Shown here: in pieces, positions 37,443 to 48,435 of the stretch | How the letters are laid out: the number at the start of each line of letters is the position of its first letter | Position numbering within the stretch: the stretch's first letter is position 1 | From: Streptococcus sp. LYSM12 | GTDB lineage: Bacteria; Bacillota; Bacilli; Lactobacillales; Streptococcaceae | Reading direction: 5' to 3' | Assembly: GCF_004569635.1 (NCBI RefSeq) | Contig: NZ_SPOZ01000003.1 | Coordinates: 1-64,000, forward strand | DNA length: 64,000 bases | Program-made: the position numbers and the translations under genes | The notes under the pieces: generated by a model | What the model was told of the DNA's origin: nothing | The model's database searches: none | What the model saw: only the letters and a program-made list of their open reading frames with translations

Positions 37443-37725
37443 AAGAAGTAATGCTCATTAAACCTCAATGTTTGGTCTTGTTATTTTGCCTTAAGCTGTG
37501 GCATTTTATCAAACATTGATGTTTAAGAATCTGTATGCACAAGTGAGGCAATTTGATTCAAAATTTCACGTTTCGATTATCAAGAGAGGTTGTTTGAAAG
37601 GATGCGGGCTGTATGTCGAACAACGAACGATAAGTAGGGAAAGGTGGTCTTGAATGGAGTGTAAAACTGTAAATATAGGTTCTAAGAGTGTTCATAAAAC
37701 AGATTAAATATAAAGTGAGAACATA

Positions 37726-38238
37726 ATGAATTTAAAAGATTATATTGCTTCGATTGAGAATTATCCGCAGGAGGGAATTACTTTCCGCGATATTAGTCCC
37801 TTAATGGCCAATGGAAATGCCTATAGTTACGCCGTCCGAGAGATTGTCCAATACGCGACAGATAAGAAAATTGACATGATTGTGGGACCTGAAGCCCGTG
37901 GTTTTATCGTGGGGTGTCCGGTTGCTTTTGAGCTTGGTATAGGCTTTGCTCCTGTACGTAAGCCAGGGAAGTTGCCGCGCGAAGTGATTTCAGCAGACTA
38001 CGAAAAAGAATATGGTGTGGACACTCTAACCATGCATTCAGATGCTATTAAGCCTGGTCAGCGCGTTTTAATTGTCGATGACTTATTGGCAACCGGTGGT
38101 ACGGTCAAGGCAACCATTGAAATGGTTGAACGCTTGGGTGGTATCGTTGCAGGTTGTGCCTTCTTGATTGAATTAGATGATTTGAAAGGACGCGAAGCGA
38201 TTGGTGATTACGACTATAAGGTCTTGTTGCACTATTGA
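37726..38238 (+). CDS. apt: Adenine phosphoribosyltransferase
   Basis: A 170-residue purine salvage enzyme that makes AMP from adenine and PRPP. The PRPP motif [16 protein letters not shown] is at about 120-135, and the flexible-loop region has [24 protein letters not shown] at the N-terminus is typical. Full length. It stands alone with a long leader and shares no operon with recJ on sequence evidence. Confidence 0.96.
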   Translation: MNLKDYIASIENYPQEGITFRDISPLMANGNAYSYAVREIVQYATDKKIDMIVGPEARGFIVGCPVAFELGIGFAPVRKPGKLPREVISADYEKEYGVDTLTMHSDAIKPGQRVLIVDDLLATGGTVKATIEMVERLGGIVAGCAFLIELDDLKGREAIGDYDYKVLLHY

Positions 38239-38312
38239 TAGAGGCTTAAACTACAAGAATTCCTATTTTTCTTCTAATTTTGAAAGGGATAGCCCTCTAT
38301 CAAAATCAATAC

Positions 38313-38440
38313 CTGATGGGCTTTCATAATGGAGAATTGTCAAAGCTTGGAGATGAGGCTAGTCTTCTCTAAAAACCAAAGGGGAGCTGAAGCTTGAAAG
38401 AGTGAGATAGAAATAGAGGTTTGATGAGTATCAGTTGTAC
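38313..38440 (+). repeat. Intergenic repeat family 3, copy 3
   Basis: CTTTCATAATGGAGAATTGTC and AAAGCTTGGAGATGAGGCTAG match the copies at 15975 and 33862. A short stub of the TATAG family (AAAGTCAAAAGACTATA) ends at 38477. Confidence 0.4.
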
Positions 38441-38491
38441 CTATGCCCCTTGCCTACTACCAAAGTCAAAAGACTATATTAAAGAGGAACT

Positions 38492-39169
38492 ATGAATTAT
38501 TTACAGCAATTTCAGAAAGGTTATCTGGTCTTACCACCAGATTTACTCTTTCATTTTAAGGATTTATTTCCCTCAGCAGATGAGTATGTTGTCTGGCAAT
38601 TTTTCTTCTATCAAAATACTAGTAATATCGAAGGACTAGCACCTAGCCAGATTGCTCAAGCCTGCGGTAAGTCTATTTCTGAAATCAATCGTTCGATTGA
38701 ACAGTTGCAAGAAGCGGGCTTGTTGGATTTTAAGACCATCAATCTATCTGGGGAAATTGAGATGATTTTTGATGCCTCACCTGCCTTGGAAAAGCTAGAT
38801 GCTCTTTTGCAGTCTGACACCTCATTACAAGAGCCTCAACCAGCCCGTTATGACCTGAAGCAATTAGTGGCAGACTTTGAAGTAGAGTTAGGTCGATTGT
38901 TGTCTCCGCTTGAGATTGAAGATCTACAAAAAACGTTGAATGATGATTTAACTTCGCCAGATGTGGTACGAGAAGCCTTACGGGAAGCTGTATTTAATAA
39001 TAAGACGAATTGGAAGTATATCCAAGCTATTTTACGGAATTGGCGCCGTGAGGGGATTACGACGGTTGCACAAGTGGAGGCAAAACGGGTTGAGCGAGAA
39101 GGGCAGCAGCCCCGGAATATCTCTGTATCAGCGGATTTCTTAGAAGCCATGGATTATTGGAAAGAGTAG
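38492..39169 (+). CDS. dnaD: DnaD-domain replication initiation protein
   Basis: A 225-residue protein. The N-terminal winged-helix part (1-100) contains LAPSQIAQACGKSISEINRS. The DnaD C-terminal domain (about 125-200) ends with the YIQAILRNWRREGI motif, which contacts DNA. In Firmicutes DnaD helps load the helicase during restart and initiation. It precedes trmK by three bases, an arrangement common in streptococci. Confidence 0.93.
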   Translation: MNYLQQFQKGYLVLPPDLLFHFKDLFPSADEYVVWQFFFYQNTSNIEGLAPSQIAQACGKSISEINRSIEQLQEAGLLDFKTINLSGEIEMIFDASPALEKLDALLQSDTSLQEPQPARYDLKQLVADFEVELGRLLSPLEIEDLQKTLNDDLTSPDVVREALREAVFNNKTNWKYIQAILRNWRREGITTVAQVEAKRVEREGQQPRNISVSADFLEAMDYWKE

Positions 39170-39172
39170 AAG

Positions 39173-39859
39173 ATGAAACAAAAAATCTCAAAACGTTTGG
39201 AAATGGTGGCCCAGTTTGTGCCACAAGATGCTCGTTTGGTAGATGTAGGGAGTGACCATGCTTATCTCCCTCTTTTTTTGGTAGAAAGGGGCGTGATTTC
39301 CTATGCTATTGCAGGAGAAGTTGTACAAGGCCCCTATCAATCAGCCCTACAAAATGTGCAGAATTCCGACCATAAAGACTGCATTGAGGTTCGTCTTGCA
39401 AATGGTCTTGCTGCCTTTGAAGAAGTAGACCAGATGACCACGATTACCATTGCTGGTATGGGTGGACGCTTGATAGCGGACATCCTAGAAGCAGGAAAAG
39501 ATAAGCTCAATCAGATTGAACGTCTTATCTTACAGCCCAACAACCGAGAAGATGATGTGCGGGTGTGGCTAGAAAAGCATGGTTTCAAGTTGGTAGCAGA
39601 AAATATGATAGAAGAACATGGGAAATTTTATGAGATTTTGGTGGCAGAGCCAGGGAGCCAAACACTCACGGCTATGGAAAGACGCTTTGGTCCCTATCTA
39701 TTGCAGAAAGTTTCTCCTGTTTTCCAAAAAAAATGGGAGTTAGAAATAGATAAATTGCAACATGCACTGGATCAAATTCCAACAGAGCATGAGGTGGAGC
39801 GTAACCATATTGAGGAAAAAATACAGCATATCAAGGAGGTGCTAGATGTTAGCAAGTAA
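39173..39859 (+). CDS. trmK: tRNA (adenine22-N1)-methyltransferase
   Basis: A 228-residue Rossmann methyltransferase that uses SAM. The motif [15 protein letters not shown] near residue 22 replaces the usual GxGxG, as is normal for Trm[15 protein letters not shown] and LQPNN are further family features, and a C-terminal coiled coil follows. It overlaps the next gene by 14 bases. Confidence 0.93.
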   Translation: MKQKISKRLEMVAQFVPQDARLVDVGSDHAYLPLFLVERGVISYAIAGEVVQGPYQSALQNVQNSDHKDCIEVRLANGLAAFEEVDQMTTITIAGMGGRLIADILEAGKDKLNQIERLILQPNNREDDVRVWLEKHGFKLVAENMIEEHGKFYEILVAEPGSQTLTAMERRFGPYLLQKVSPVFQKKWELEIDKLQHALDQIPTEHEVERNHIEEKIQHIKEVLDVSK

Positions 39860-40640
39860 AGTCATTGAACGATACCAAGCCTTTTGCCCGTCAAGTCTAT
39901 CTATGGAAGATGACGTGTCGGGGCTTCAGATTGGTACGTTAAATAAGGATATTCAAAAAGTCATGGTAGCACTTGATATTCGTGAAACAACGGTTGCGGA
40001 AGCCATTGATAAAAATATCGACTTAATCATTGTCAAGCACGCCCCGATTTTCCGTCCGATTTCCCATTTGGTAGCAGATGATCTGCAGGCGAAAATCTAT
40101 CTGGATCTTATCAAGCATGATATTGCAGTCTATGTTAGCCATACTGATATCGATGTCGTGGAGGGAGGGTTAAATGATTGGTTCTGTGAGCTCTTAGACA
40201 TCAAGGATACGACCTATTTTCATGAAACGCAGGCAGGTCATGGGATCGGTCGGATTGGAGTTGTACAAGAGCAGACCTTAGAAGAATTAGCTCTCAAGGT
40301 CAAGCAGGTCTTTGACTTAGATGCAGTTCGTTTAGTGACTTATGGCCATCAAGCTCAGCAATATGTTGAGCGTGTTGCAATTTGCGGAGGGACGGGTAGT
40401 CGTTTTTACAAGGAAGCACTTGAAAAAGGGGCTGATGTCTATATTACAGGCGATATTTACTATCATACTGCTCAAGAAATGTTAACTCAGGGTTTGTTGG
40501 CTATTGATCCAGGGCATCATATTGAGGTGCTCTTTGTGGAGAAAGTGACTCAAAAAATCAAAGAATGGGCAGCGAAAGAGAACTGGGGGATTACCATTGA
40601 GGGATCAACTGTATCCACCAATCCATTTCGTCATCTATAA
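39846..40640 (+). CDS. Nif3-like dinuclear metal centre protein
   Basis: A 264-residue Nif3/DUF34 protein. Metal ligands lie in [18 protein letters not shown] and near the C-terminus in [13 protein letters not shown]. Some databases call it GTP cyclohydrolase 1 type 2, but the activity is unproven. It always pairs with trmK in streptococci. ATG 39846 overlaps trmK, with AAGGAGG just upstream. Confidence 0.92.
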   Translation: MLASKVIERYQAFCPSSLSMEDDVSGLQIGTLNKDIQKVMVALDIRETTVAEAIDKNIDLIIVKHAPIFRPISHLVADDLQAKIYLDLIKHDIAVYVSHTDIDVVEGGLNDWFCELLDIKDTTYFHETQAGHGIGRIGVVQEQTLEELALKVKQVFDLDAVRLVTYGHQAQQYVERVAICGGTGSRFYKEALEKGADVYITGDIYYHTAQEMLTQGLLAIDPGHHIEVLFVEKVTQKIKEWAAKENWGITIEGSTVSTNPFRHL

Positions 40641-40877
40641 AGTACGGGGGCGTGTAAAGCACACAGTGTACCCTGTTGCCTAAGAAACTCTCCGCTGGAT
40701 AGTTTCTTCCATATCATCTGTAAAGCAGGCATAGCCTGCTTTACAGATATGGTGGAATTAGGATTTTTCGAGGTTTTTAAATTTTTGCTGTCGCTGTTGT
40801 GAACTATGTTCGCTCATGGATAGGGTTGCTCTCAAGATACGGTCGTTTTTAAGCGCCCCCTGGTATCTTACTAATAG
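40641..40877 (+). repeat. Single decayed copy of the 113-bp repeat family
   Basis: GGGCGTGTAAAGCACACAGTG at its left end is the start of the 47461 array unit. A hairpin (GCAGGC-ATA-GCCTGC near 40725) and a segment shared with 31370-31440 (AGAAACTCTCCGCTGGATAG) follow. It ends at GGTATCTTAC. Confidence 0.5.
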
Positions 40878-40906
40878 GTGACAGGTTGGTCGAAAAATGG
40901 TAGAAT
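40878..40906 (+). promoter_or_regulatory. Promoter of rmlA
   Basis: GTGACA, 17 bases, TAGAAT preceded by TGG. The start codon of rmlA is 33 bases downstream with GAAAGG before it. Confidence 0.65.
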
Positions 40907-40938
40907 AGAACAAATAAGATTGAAAGGCTTTTGCAACT

Positions 40939-41808
40939 ATGAAAGGTATTATTCTCGCAGGAGGTTCTGGGACACGTTTGTATCCCTTGACCCGTGCAGC
41001 GTCTAAACAATTGATGCCTATTTACGATAAACCGATGGTTTATTATCCCTTATCAACTCTCATGTTGGCTGGTATTAAGGATATTTTGATTATCTCAACA
41101 CCGACAGATTTGCCACGCTTTGAAGAAATGTTAGGGGATGGCTCTGAGCTTGGTATTTCCCTTTCTTATGCGGTACAACCAAGTCCAGACGGTCTTGCCC
41201 AAGCTTTTATTATTGGAGAAGATTTTATCGGTGATGATTCAGTAGCCCTTGTTCTAGGGGACAATATTTACCATGGAAATGGCTTGACTAAGATGCTCCA
41301 ACGTGCAGCAAGCAAGGAAAAAGGAGCAACGGTCTTTGGGTATCAAGTAAAAGACCCAGAACGTTTTGGTGTGGTCGAATTTGATGAGGACATGAATGCT
41401 ATCTCTATCGAAGAAAAGCCGGAAACACCAAAATCAAATTTTGCCGTGACTGGACTTTATTTTTATGATAATGACGTGGTAGAGATTGCTAAAAATATCA
41501 AGCCCTCTCCTCGTGGAGAACTAGAAATTACAGATGTTAACAAGGCTTATTTAGAGCGGGGCGACTTGTCTGTAGAGCTTATGGGACGTGGTTTTGCCTG
41601 GCTTGATACAGGTACGCATGAGAGCTTATTAGAAGCTGCACAGTACATTGAAACCGTGCAACGCTTGCAAAATGTTCAAGTGGCAAACCTTGAAGAAATT
41701 GCCTACCGCATGGGTTACATTACAAAAGAGCAAGTATATGAACTTGCCCAATCATTGAAGAAAAATGAGTACGGACAATACTTGCTCCGTCTGATTGGAG
41801 AGGCTTAA
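40939..41808 (+). CDS. rmlA: Glucose-1-phosphate thymidylyltransferase
   Basis: A 289-residue enzyme that makes dTDP-glucose, the first step to dTDP-L-rhamnose. The nucleotide motif [18 protein letters not shown] is at 8-25. LGDNIYHG and the sugar-binding [20 protein letters not shown] are present. It is the full length of the long RmlA type. It overlaps rmlC by one base (TAATG). Confidence 0.97.
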   Translation: MKGIILAGGSGTRLYPLTRAASKQLMPIYDKPMVYYPLSTLMLAGIKDILIISTPTDLPRFEEMLGDGSELGISLSYAVQPSPDGLAQAFIIGEDFIGDDSVALVLGDNIYHGNGLTKMLQRAASKEKGATVFGYQVKDPERFGVVEFDEDMNAISIEEKPETPKSNFAVTGLYFYDNDVVEIAKNIKPSPRGELEITDVNKAYLERGDLSVELMGRGFAWLDTGTHESLLEAAQYIETVQRLQNVQVANLEEIAYRMGYITKEQVYELAQSLKKNEYGQYLLRLIGEA

Positions 41809-42401
41809 TGACAGAGAATTTTTTTGGTAAAACCTTAGCAGCTAGAAAGATTGATGCCATTCCTGGCATGCTGGAATTTGATATTCCTGTTCACGGCGAT
41901 AACCGCGGTTGGTTTAAAGAAAATTTTCAAAAGGAAAAAATGCTACCTATAGGTTTTCCTGAGAGTTTTTTTGCAGAGGGGAAATTGCAGAATAACGTCA
42001 GCTTTTCTCGCAAGAATGTCTTGCGTGGTTTGCATGCTGAGCCTTGGGACAAGTACATTTCTATTGCTGACGGTGGTAAAGTGCTAGGTTCTTGGGTCGA
42101 CTTGCGTGAGGGTGATACGTTTGGAAATGTCTATCAAACAGAGATTGATGCAAGCAAAGGAATTTTTGTACCACGCGGTGTGGCAAATGGCTTTCAAGTT
42201 TTGTCAGATACAGTAGCCTACAGCTATTTGGTCAATGATTATTGGGCCTTGGAATTAAAACCAAAGTATGCCTTTGTCAACTATGCCGATCCGAGTTTGG
42301 GGATTGAGTGGGAAAATCTGGATGAGGCAGAAGTCTCTGAAGCAGATAAGAATCATCCAATGCTCAAGGATGTCAAGCCGTCAAGAAAAGAAGATTTGTA
42401 A
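41808..42401 (+). CDS. rmlC: dTDP-4-dehydrorhamnose 3,5-epimerase
   Basis: A 197-residue cupin-fold epimerase, third step of the pathway. Catalytic His is in LRGLHAEPWDKYI, and VPRGVANGFQVLSD holds the second conserved block. Its ATG overlaps the rmlA stop. It is the shorter streptococcal type that ends SRKEDL. Confidence 0.95.
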   Translation: MTENFFGKTLAARKIDAIPGMLEFDIPVHGDNRGWFKENFQKEKMLPIGFPESFFAEGKLQNNVSFSRKNVLRGLHAEPWDKYISIADGGKVLGSWVDLREGDTFGNVYQTEIDASKGIFVPRGVANGFQVLSDTVAYSYLVNDYWALELKPKYAFVNYADPSLGIEWENLDEAEVSEADKNHPMLKDVKPSRKEDL

Positions 42402-42402
42402 A

Positions 42403-42891
42403 ATGTTTAGTAGCTTTTTGGAAATAGCAGAGCAGCTTAATAAAGTTGGGATTGTTCCACTTTTGATGGGAAGCCTTGGTTTAGAAATTCGCACAGGAGA
42501 GGTCTGGACTCCACAGGATATTGATATTCATGTCCCTAGCGATCCTCGTGGTTGGGAAGCACCTGATGAAAGTCGTATTGACCAATTTGATGTTCTTAAC
42601 CAAATCATGGAAAATTTAGGCTATCGTTTAGTTGATCGCCACGAGCATGAATTTCAAAAGGAGGGACTTTCTGTTGAATTTGGTGGAATGAATTCTCTAC
42701 CTGAATTTGCAGGAATTCCTTTGAAAGATTTACAAGTAGAAGTGCAGGATGGTGTGTCGTTTTATCTTCCTACACTTGAGCAATACCTTAAAATCTATCA
42801 AGCTTCCTCAAAGGACAGCTATCGGGCAGAGAATAATAACCAAAAAGATTTTGCGAAAATTGATTATTTAAAACAAATGTTAGGAAAATAG
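42403..42891 (+). CDS. Nucleotidyltransferase-fold hypothetical protein between rmlC and rmlB
   Basis: A 162-residue protein, ATG 42403, two bases after the rmlC stop (the longer frame from 42268 overlaps rmlC and is not used). The segment LLMGSLGLEI...QDIDIHV has the Gly-Ser plus Asp-x-Asp pattern of minimal nucleotidyltransferases. A third acidic residue could be Glu in LSVEFG. Similar genes occur in streptococcal rml operons; annotations differ. A link to sugar nucleotides is suggested only by position. Confidence 0.7.
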   Translation: MFSSFLEIAEQLNKVGIVPLLMGSLGLEIRTGEVWTPQDIDIHVPSDPRGWEAPDESRIDQFDVLNQIMENLGYRLVDRHEHEFQKEGLSVEFGGMNSLPEFAGIPLKDLQVEVQDGVSFYLPTLEQYLKIYQASSKDSYRAENNNQKDFAKIDYLKQMLGK

Positions 42892-43071
42892 GTGAGCGAA
42901 CGAAGCAGGTCTGACGCTTATTCGACGCCACGGTAGAATGACCAGTAGGTGAGGAGATTACTGGTTATGGAAACAGTATGACTTTAGAGGCGGTGTTGTA
43001 GGTATGGAATTCTGATAGAAAGCCGCTACTGGCTGTACCGTTTAAGATGAAAGTCAAACAAGAAACAATAA

Positions 43072-44133
<1,062 letters not shown>

Positions 44134-44140
44134 ATACAGT

Positions 44141-44180
44141 AGCCCTTATCAATATTGTTTGAAATGATAAGGGCTGTTTG
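44141..44180 (+). terminator. Hairpin after rmlB
   Basis: AGCCCTTATCA (44141) pairs with TGATAAGGGCT (44165). The T-tract after it is weak, so partial readthrough is possible. Confidence 0.6.
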
Positions 44181-44349
44181 CTGTATTCATATCTTCCCTG
44201 TGTTTAATGTGTATGGATATAGCGTCTCAGCTACGCACTTTATCTAGTAAGCCTGTAAAATATATTTCAATTTCTATTTCATTTTATATTCCCTAATTTG
44301 TAACATTCAATTAGTCTAGTAAAATGTAAGCGATGTGACATAGGGATGT

Positions 44350-44455
44350 TATAGCCGTTTCGTTTATTTTTAGTACTAGACAATGAGCTGCAGGCTGTAC
44401 TAGAGTACGGAAAAGCGAGTTAACCAAGTAATGAAAGATAAACGAAATGGCTGTA
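44350..44455 (+). repeat. MITE-like repeat (TATAG...CTATA family), copy 6
   Basis: TATAGCCGTTTCGTTTATTT at the left, AAACGAAATGGCTGTA at the right, GTACTAGAGTAC in the middle. It lies between rmlB and a glycosyltransferase gene. Confidence 0.65.
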
Positions 44456-44625
44456 AGATCATTAAATTATTCTTCATCAGTGGATATAGACTTTTATTTT
44501 GGTTAGTTTTGTGCTATGATAAGTGCAGGAAGAGTATGTTTGGGTAGATTGCAATAATCGTAAGCTTGACATACATCTGATAGAAAGATGGATTAGAAAA
44601 AAGCATAGAAAGGAGTAAAAGATAA

Positions 44626-45573
44626 GTGATACTCTCAATTATAGTCCCCTGTTTTAATGAGCAAGAAACCATTCCCTTATTTTTTGAAGCAGTAGAGAAG
44701 ATCAAGGGTCAAATAGGGATGGAATTAGAGTATATTTTTATTAATGATGGCTCTACAGATGGGACTCTTGATATCTTACGCCATTTAAGTAGTCAGGAAG
44801 AAAGTGTCCATTTCCTTTCTTTCTCTCGAAATTTTGGGAAAGAAGCTGCTCTATTTGCTGGTTTACAACATGCTACTGGAGAATTGATAACAGTCATGGA
44901 TGTGGACTTACAAGATCCACCAGAATTACTGGTGAAAATGAAAGAGCTGCTAGAGGCAGATTTAGATTTGGATTGTGTAGGTACCAGGCGTATAACACGA
45001 GATGGAGAACCCCCTATTCGAAGTTTTTTTGCGAAGCAATTTTATAAACTAATTAATCGAATTAGCCAGGTTGAAATGGTGGATGGGGCACGTGATTTTC
45101 GCCTGATGAGACGTCCGATGGTGGATGCTATTTTAGAAATTACAGAGTACAATCGTTTTTCAAAGGGTATCTTTGCCTGGGTTGGTTTTAAAACAGCTTA
45201 CTTAGAATACGAGAATGTTGAACGTGTTGCAGGAACGACTAGTTGGAGTTTTTGGCAACTAGTTAGTTACTCACTAGAGGGGATTGTTAATTTTTCTGAT
45301 GCCCCCTTAACGGTATCATTTCTTGCTGGAGTAACCTCTTGTATACTGGCATTTATCTTAATGTGTGTTGTGATAATCCGAACGCTTCTCTTTGGAGACC
45401 CAACTGCAGGTTGGCCGTCACTGGTATCAATCATTTTGTTTTTAGGCGGCTTACAATTACTAAGTATAGGTATTCTTGGAAAATATATCGGTAAGATTTT
45501 TACTGAGACAAAGAAACGTCCAATCTATATTATAAAAGAGGCTAACTTTCCAAACTTGAAAGAAAAAAGGTAA
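44626..45573 (+). CDS. Polyprenyl-phosphate glycosyltransferase (GtrB/CsbB-like GT2)
   Basis: A 315-residue GT2 enzyme beginning at GTG 44626, which follows AAAGGAG. The nucleotide-sugar motif FINDGSTDGTLD (about 42), DVDLQDPPE (about 105) and SRNFGKEAA are typical. Two C-terminal transmembrane helices (about 228-255 and 263-290) anchor it. It should move a hexose from a nucleotide sugar to undecaprenyl phosphate for use outside the cell. It precedes rmlD by 18 bases. Confidence 0.87.
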   Translation: MILSIIVPCFNEQETIPLFFEAVEKIKGQIGMELEYIFINDGSTDGTLDILRHLSSQEESVHFLSFSRNFGKEAALFAGLQHATGELITVMDVDLQDPPELLVKMKELLEADLDLDCVGTRRITRDGEPPIRSFFAKQFYKLINRISQVEMVDGARDFRLMRRPMVDAILEITEYNRFSKGIFAWVGFKTAYLEYENVERVAGTTSWSFWQLVSYSLEGIVNFSDAPLTVSFLAGVTSCILAFILMCVVIIRTLLFGDPTAGWPSLVSIILFLGGLQLLSIGILGKYIGKIFTETKKRPIYIIKEANFPNLKEKR

Positions 45574-45591
45574 CAGATAAAGGAGTCAAAT

Positions 45592-46440
45592 ATGATTTTA
45601 ATTACAGGAAGTAATGGACAATTAGGGACAGAGTTACGTCATCTCTTGGATGAACGTGGTACTGAATATGTTGCAGCGGATGTGGCAGAAATGGATATTA
45701 CCGATGCTGAAAAGGTGGCTGCTTTCTTTGAAAAAGTCAGACCAAAAATCGTCTACCACTGCGCAGCCTATACTGCGGTTGATATGGCTGAAGACCAAGG
45801 AAAGGACTTGAACTACGCTATCAACGTGCTAGGTTCTGAAAATATTGCCAAAGCTGCTGAGCAATACGGGGCAACCTTGGTCTATATTTCGACAGATTAT
45901 GTCTTTAACGGAGACTTACCAGTTGGACAAGAGTGGCAGGTAGATGATCAGCCAGATCCACAATCTGAATACGGTCGCACCAAGCGCCTGGGTGAGGAAG
46001 CAGTAGAGAAATATGCGAGTAAGTTCTATACTGTGCGTACAGCTTGGGTATTCGGAAATTACGGGAAAAATTTTGTCTTTACCATGCAAAATCTTGCTCA
46101 GACCCGAGATACCTTGACCGTTGTCAATGACCAACATGGTCGTCCTACCTGGACTCGGACTCTGGCAGAATTTATGGTTTACCTAGTAGATACCAAGCAA
46201 GCATTTGGTTACTACCATTTGTCCAATGATGCCAAAGAAGATACCACTTGGTTCGACTTCGCGACGGAAATTTTGAAAGATACAGCTACCAAGGTAGTTC
46301 CAGTAGATTCAAGCCAATTCCCAGCTAAGGCCAAACGTCCATTTAACTCAACCATGAGTCTGGAAAAAGCTAAGGCAACAGGTTTTCACATTCCGACCTG
46401 GCAGGAGGCACTAGAGGCCTTTTACCAGCAGGGGAAGTAA
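45592..46440 (+). CDS. rmlD: dTDP-4-dehydrorhamnose reductase
   Basis: A 282-residue SDR for the last step to dTDP-L-rhamnose. NADPH motif GSNGQLG is at 6-12, with CAAYTAVDMAED and the catalytic YGRTKRLGE. In related streptococci rmlD (gacA, sccA) directly heads the rhamnose polysaccharide cluster; here an LPxTS protein and repeats separate it from rgpA. Confidence 0.96.
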   Translation: MILITGSNGQLGTELRHLLDERGTEYVAADVAEMDITDAEKVAAFFEKVRPKIVYHCAAYTAVDMAEDQGKDLNYAINVLGSENIAKAAEQYGATLVYISTDYVFNGDLPVGQEWQVDDQPDPQSEYGRTKRLGEEAVEKYASKFYTVRTAWVFGNYGKNFVFTMQNLAQTRDTLTVVNDQHGRPTWTRTLAEFMVYLVDTKQAFGYYHLSNDAKEDTTWFDFATEILKDTATKVVPVDSSQFPAKAKRPFNSTMSLEKAKATGFHIPTWQEALEAFYQQGK

Positions 46441-46461
46441 TGTATTTGAGGAGGAGATAAG

Positions 46462-47460
46462 ATGAAAAAGAACAAGATGACGAAAACATTATTGCAGGCA
46501 GGGCTAGCCCTTAGTCTATTAGGGGGAAGTACGCTTCCAGTTTTCGCCACTTTACCTGTAGCGGCAGAAACGGTTCAGGTTAAGTCCTATGAGCTAACAG
46601 CTGAAGAAAAGGCCGGTATTGAGGAGTATGTCCATGCTAAACTACGAGTAGATATGCAGGAATTTTATGAAACTGTGCTCAAAGGAATGTGGGATACTGC
46701 TCGTGAAACAGCTACTAAGGTTTGGGATGAAGAGAATGCTGAAATAGAAAGTGGCTTAACACCGGAACAAATAGCTGTATTGAAGGGGATTCAACAATCC
46801 CTTATCAATAGTATTGCTACGCATTATCATTACCTCTGGACCATGCATGTGGCGGTTAATGGCTATGGTATTCAGGAAGCCAAAGATACGATTGCAAAGT
46901 ATGAAGAGGGAGAAGAAGAGGAGTTAGCGCCGGAAGTTGAACTGGCTGTCTTAAAGTATATGAAAGAACTTATCTTAGATGTATTGGCTAAGAATAAGGC
47001 AGTTCTTGCTGACTATGAGCAATATGCTACAGAAGTAGAGAACCAGTTTAAGGAGCTCTTCCTTCAAGAAACGATTGATTTAGAGGCATTAAATATTAAA
47101 ACTATTCAATATGGTCAAGCCCTTGCAACGGCTTCTCAACCAGAGTTTCCCTATGACTTTACAGAGATGGATCAGCGGATTGAGGAGCTAACGCGTCAAT
47201 TAGAACCTAAGGAACCAGCTACCAGTGGAATTGAGAATTCCACCCCAACTCCAGGTACGGGGCGTCAAGGCGGTTTAGAGAGCGAAGCAAGCGGTCAACC
47301 GGATGGGGTCGGAGAAATTGAACCACCAAAGGTAGTGCCTACTGGTGAATCAGTCAAGATTTTACCGAAAACTTCTAGCACTCAAGGCTTGATGATGACA
47401 CTATTTGGTTTCTTCATGGCTAGCATAGGAACTCTTCTTATCGCCAAGAGAAAAATATAA
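46462..47460 (+). CDS. Cell-wall-anchored surface protein (LPKTS)
   Basis: A 332-residue protein. A signal peptide of about 36 residues ends near VAAET. The mature part is mostly helical and acidic (about 45-255) without a recognised domain, followed by a Pro/Gly/Ser-rich linker, the sorting signal LPKTS (about 300), a hydrophobic helix and the tail AKRKI. Ser is unusual in the fifth position. RBS GAGGAG precedes ATG 46462. It sits inside the rhamnose polysaccharide locus without an evident role in it. Confidence 0.82.
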   Translation: MKKNKMTKTLLQAGLALSLLGGSTLPVFATLPVAAETVQVKSYELTAEEKAGIEEYVHAKLRVDMQEFYETVLKGMWDTARETATKVWDEENAEIESGLTPEQIAVLKGIQQSLINSIATHYHYLWTMHVAVNGYGIQEAKDTIAKYEEGEEEELAPEVELAVLKYMKELILDVLAKNKAVLADYEQYATEVENQFKELFLQETIDLEALNIKTIQYGQALATASQPEFPYDFTEMDQRIEELTRQLEPKEPATSGIENSTPTPGTGRQGGLESEASGQPDGVGEIEPPKVVPTGESVKILPKTSSTQGLMMTLFGFFMASIGTLLIAKRKI

Positions 47461-48023
47461 GATACGAGGGCGTGTAAAGCACACAGTGAAAATAGGAAAC
47501 TGGACGCAGTGCTAAGGCACTAGGAAAGTTTCTCTTTTTCACACAGTGCTTAGCCCGAGTTCAGTTACATCAAGATACCAAGCCCGTAAAACTCAAGGTA
47601 AAACTAGGAAACTTTTCGAAGACGTTTCGTCTAGCAAAGGTTTCTCTTTTTTACGCAGAGTTTAGGGCGAGTTCAATTACATCAAGATACAAGGGTGTGT
47701 AAAGCACACAGTGAAAATAGGAAACTGGACGCAGTGCTAAGGCACTAGGAAAGTTTCTCTTTTTTACGCAGAGTTTAGCCCGAGTTCAGTTACATCAAGA
47801 TACAAGGGCGTGTAAAGCACACAGTGAAAATAGGAAACTGGACGCAGTGCTAAGGCACTAGGAAAGTTTCTCTTTTTTACGCAGAGTTTAGGGCGAGTTC
47901 AATTACATCAAGATACAAGGGCGTGTAAAGCACACAGTGAAAATAGGAAACTGGACGCAGTGCTAAGGCACTAGGAAAGTTTCTCTTTTTCACACAGTGC
48001 TTAGCCCGAGTTCAATTACACAA
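47461..48023 (+). repeat. Five tandem 112-113-bp repeats
   Basis: Units start at 47461, 47574, 47686, 47799 and 47912. Each begins GATAC and ends (A/C)AGTTACATCAA or its A-variant. Units 1, 3, 4 and 5 share GCGTGTAAAGCACACAGTG and GACGCAGTGCTAAGGCACTA, while unit 2 has a different middle (AAGACGTTTCGTCTAGC). The ends vary between GCAGAG and ACAGTG blocks. The same family occurs in reverse at 30960-31755. Confidence 0.85.
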
Positions 48024-48317
48024 GATATAAGGGCGTTTAAAAAGTGACCGTACCTCTAAGATTTCCAGTGTTTAAAAAATTCTCCTGCCGTAAGTGAACA
48101 CACTTCGCAGCGGTTTTGTACAGCTTGGAGCCCGCATCCACTCTACAAGAGATAGGGTCATATAAAAGGTCATCTGTTTCAGTTTATCGTGGGAAGTCTT
48201 GACATGAGAGAACAACTTGAGTATAGATGCAGAATAGGAATGACTATACGAAGCGTCTATGGTCTTGTAATGGCATTTGACTTGGGGGAATGAAGCGGAA
48301 GTAGCTTTGATTTTAGT

Positions 48318-48423
48318 TATAGTCCTTTCGTTTATCTTTTATTCTTTCGTTCACTCGCTTTGCCGTACTCTAGTACAGCCTGCAGCTCCTTGCCTAGTAC
48401 TAAAAGTAAACTACAAGACTATA
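48318..48423 (-). repeat. MITE-like repeat (TATAG...CTATA family), copy 7
   Basis: Minus orientation: TATAGTCCTTTCGTTTATC at the left, AAACTACAAGACTATA at the right, GTACTCTAGTAC in the middle. The stretch 48024-48317 has no supported gene. Confidence 0.65.
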
Positions 48424-48435
48424 AAACATTTTTTG

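Noticed and set aside
42268-42402. Longer start for the nucleotidyltransferase-like gene
   Set aside because: This part overlaps rmlC in another frame; ATG 42403 fits directly after the rmlC stop.
47461-48023. CRISPR array
   Set aside because: The units are 112-113 bp without variable spacers, and no cas gene is near.
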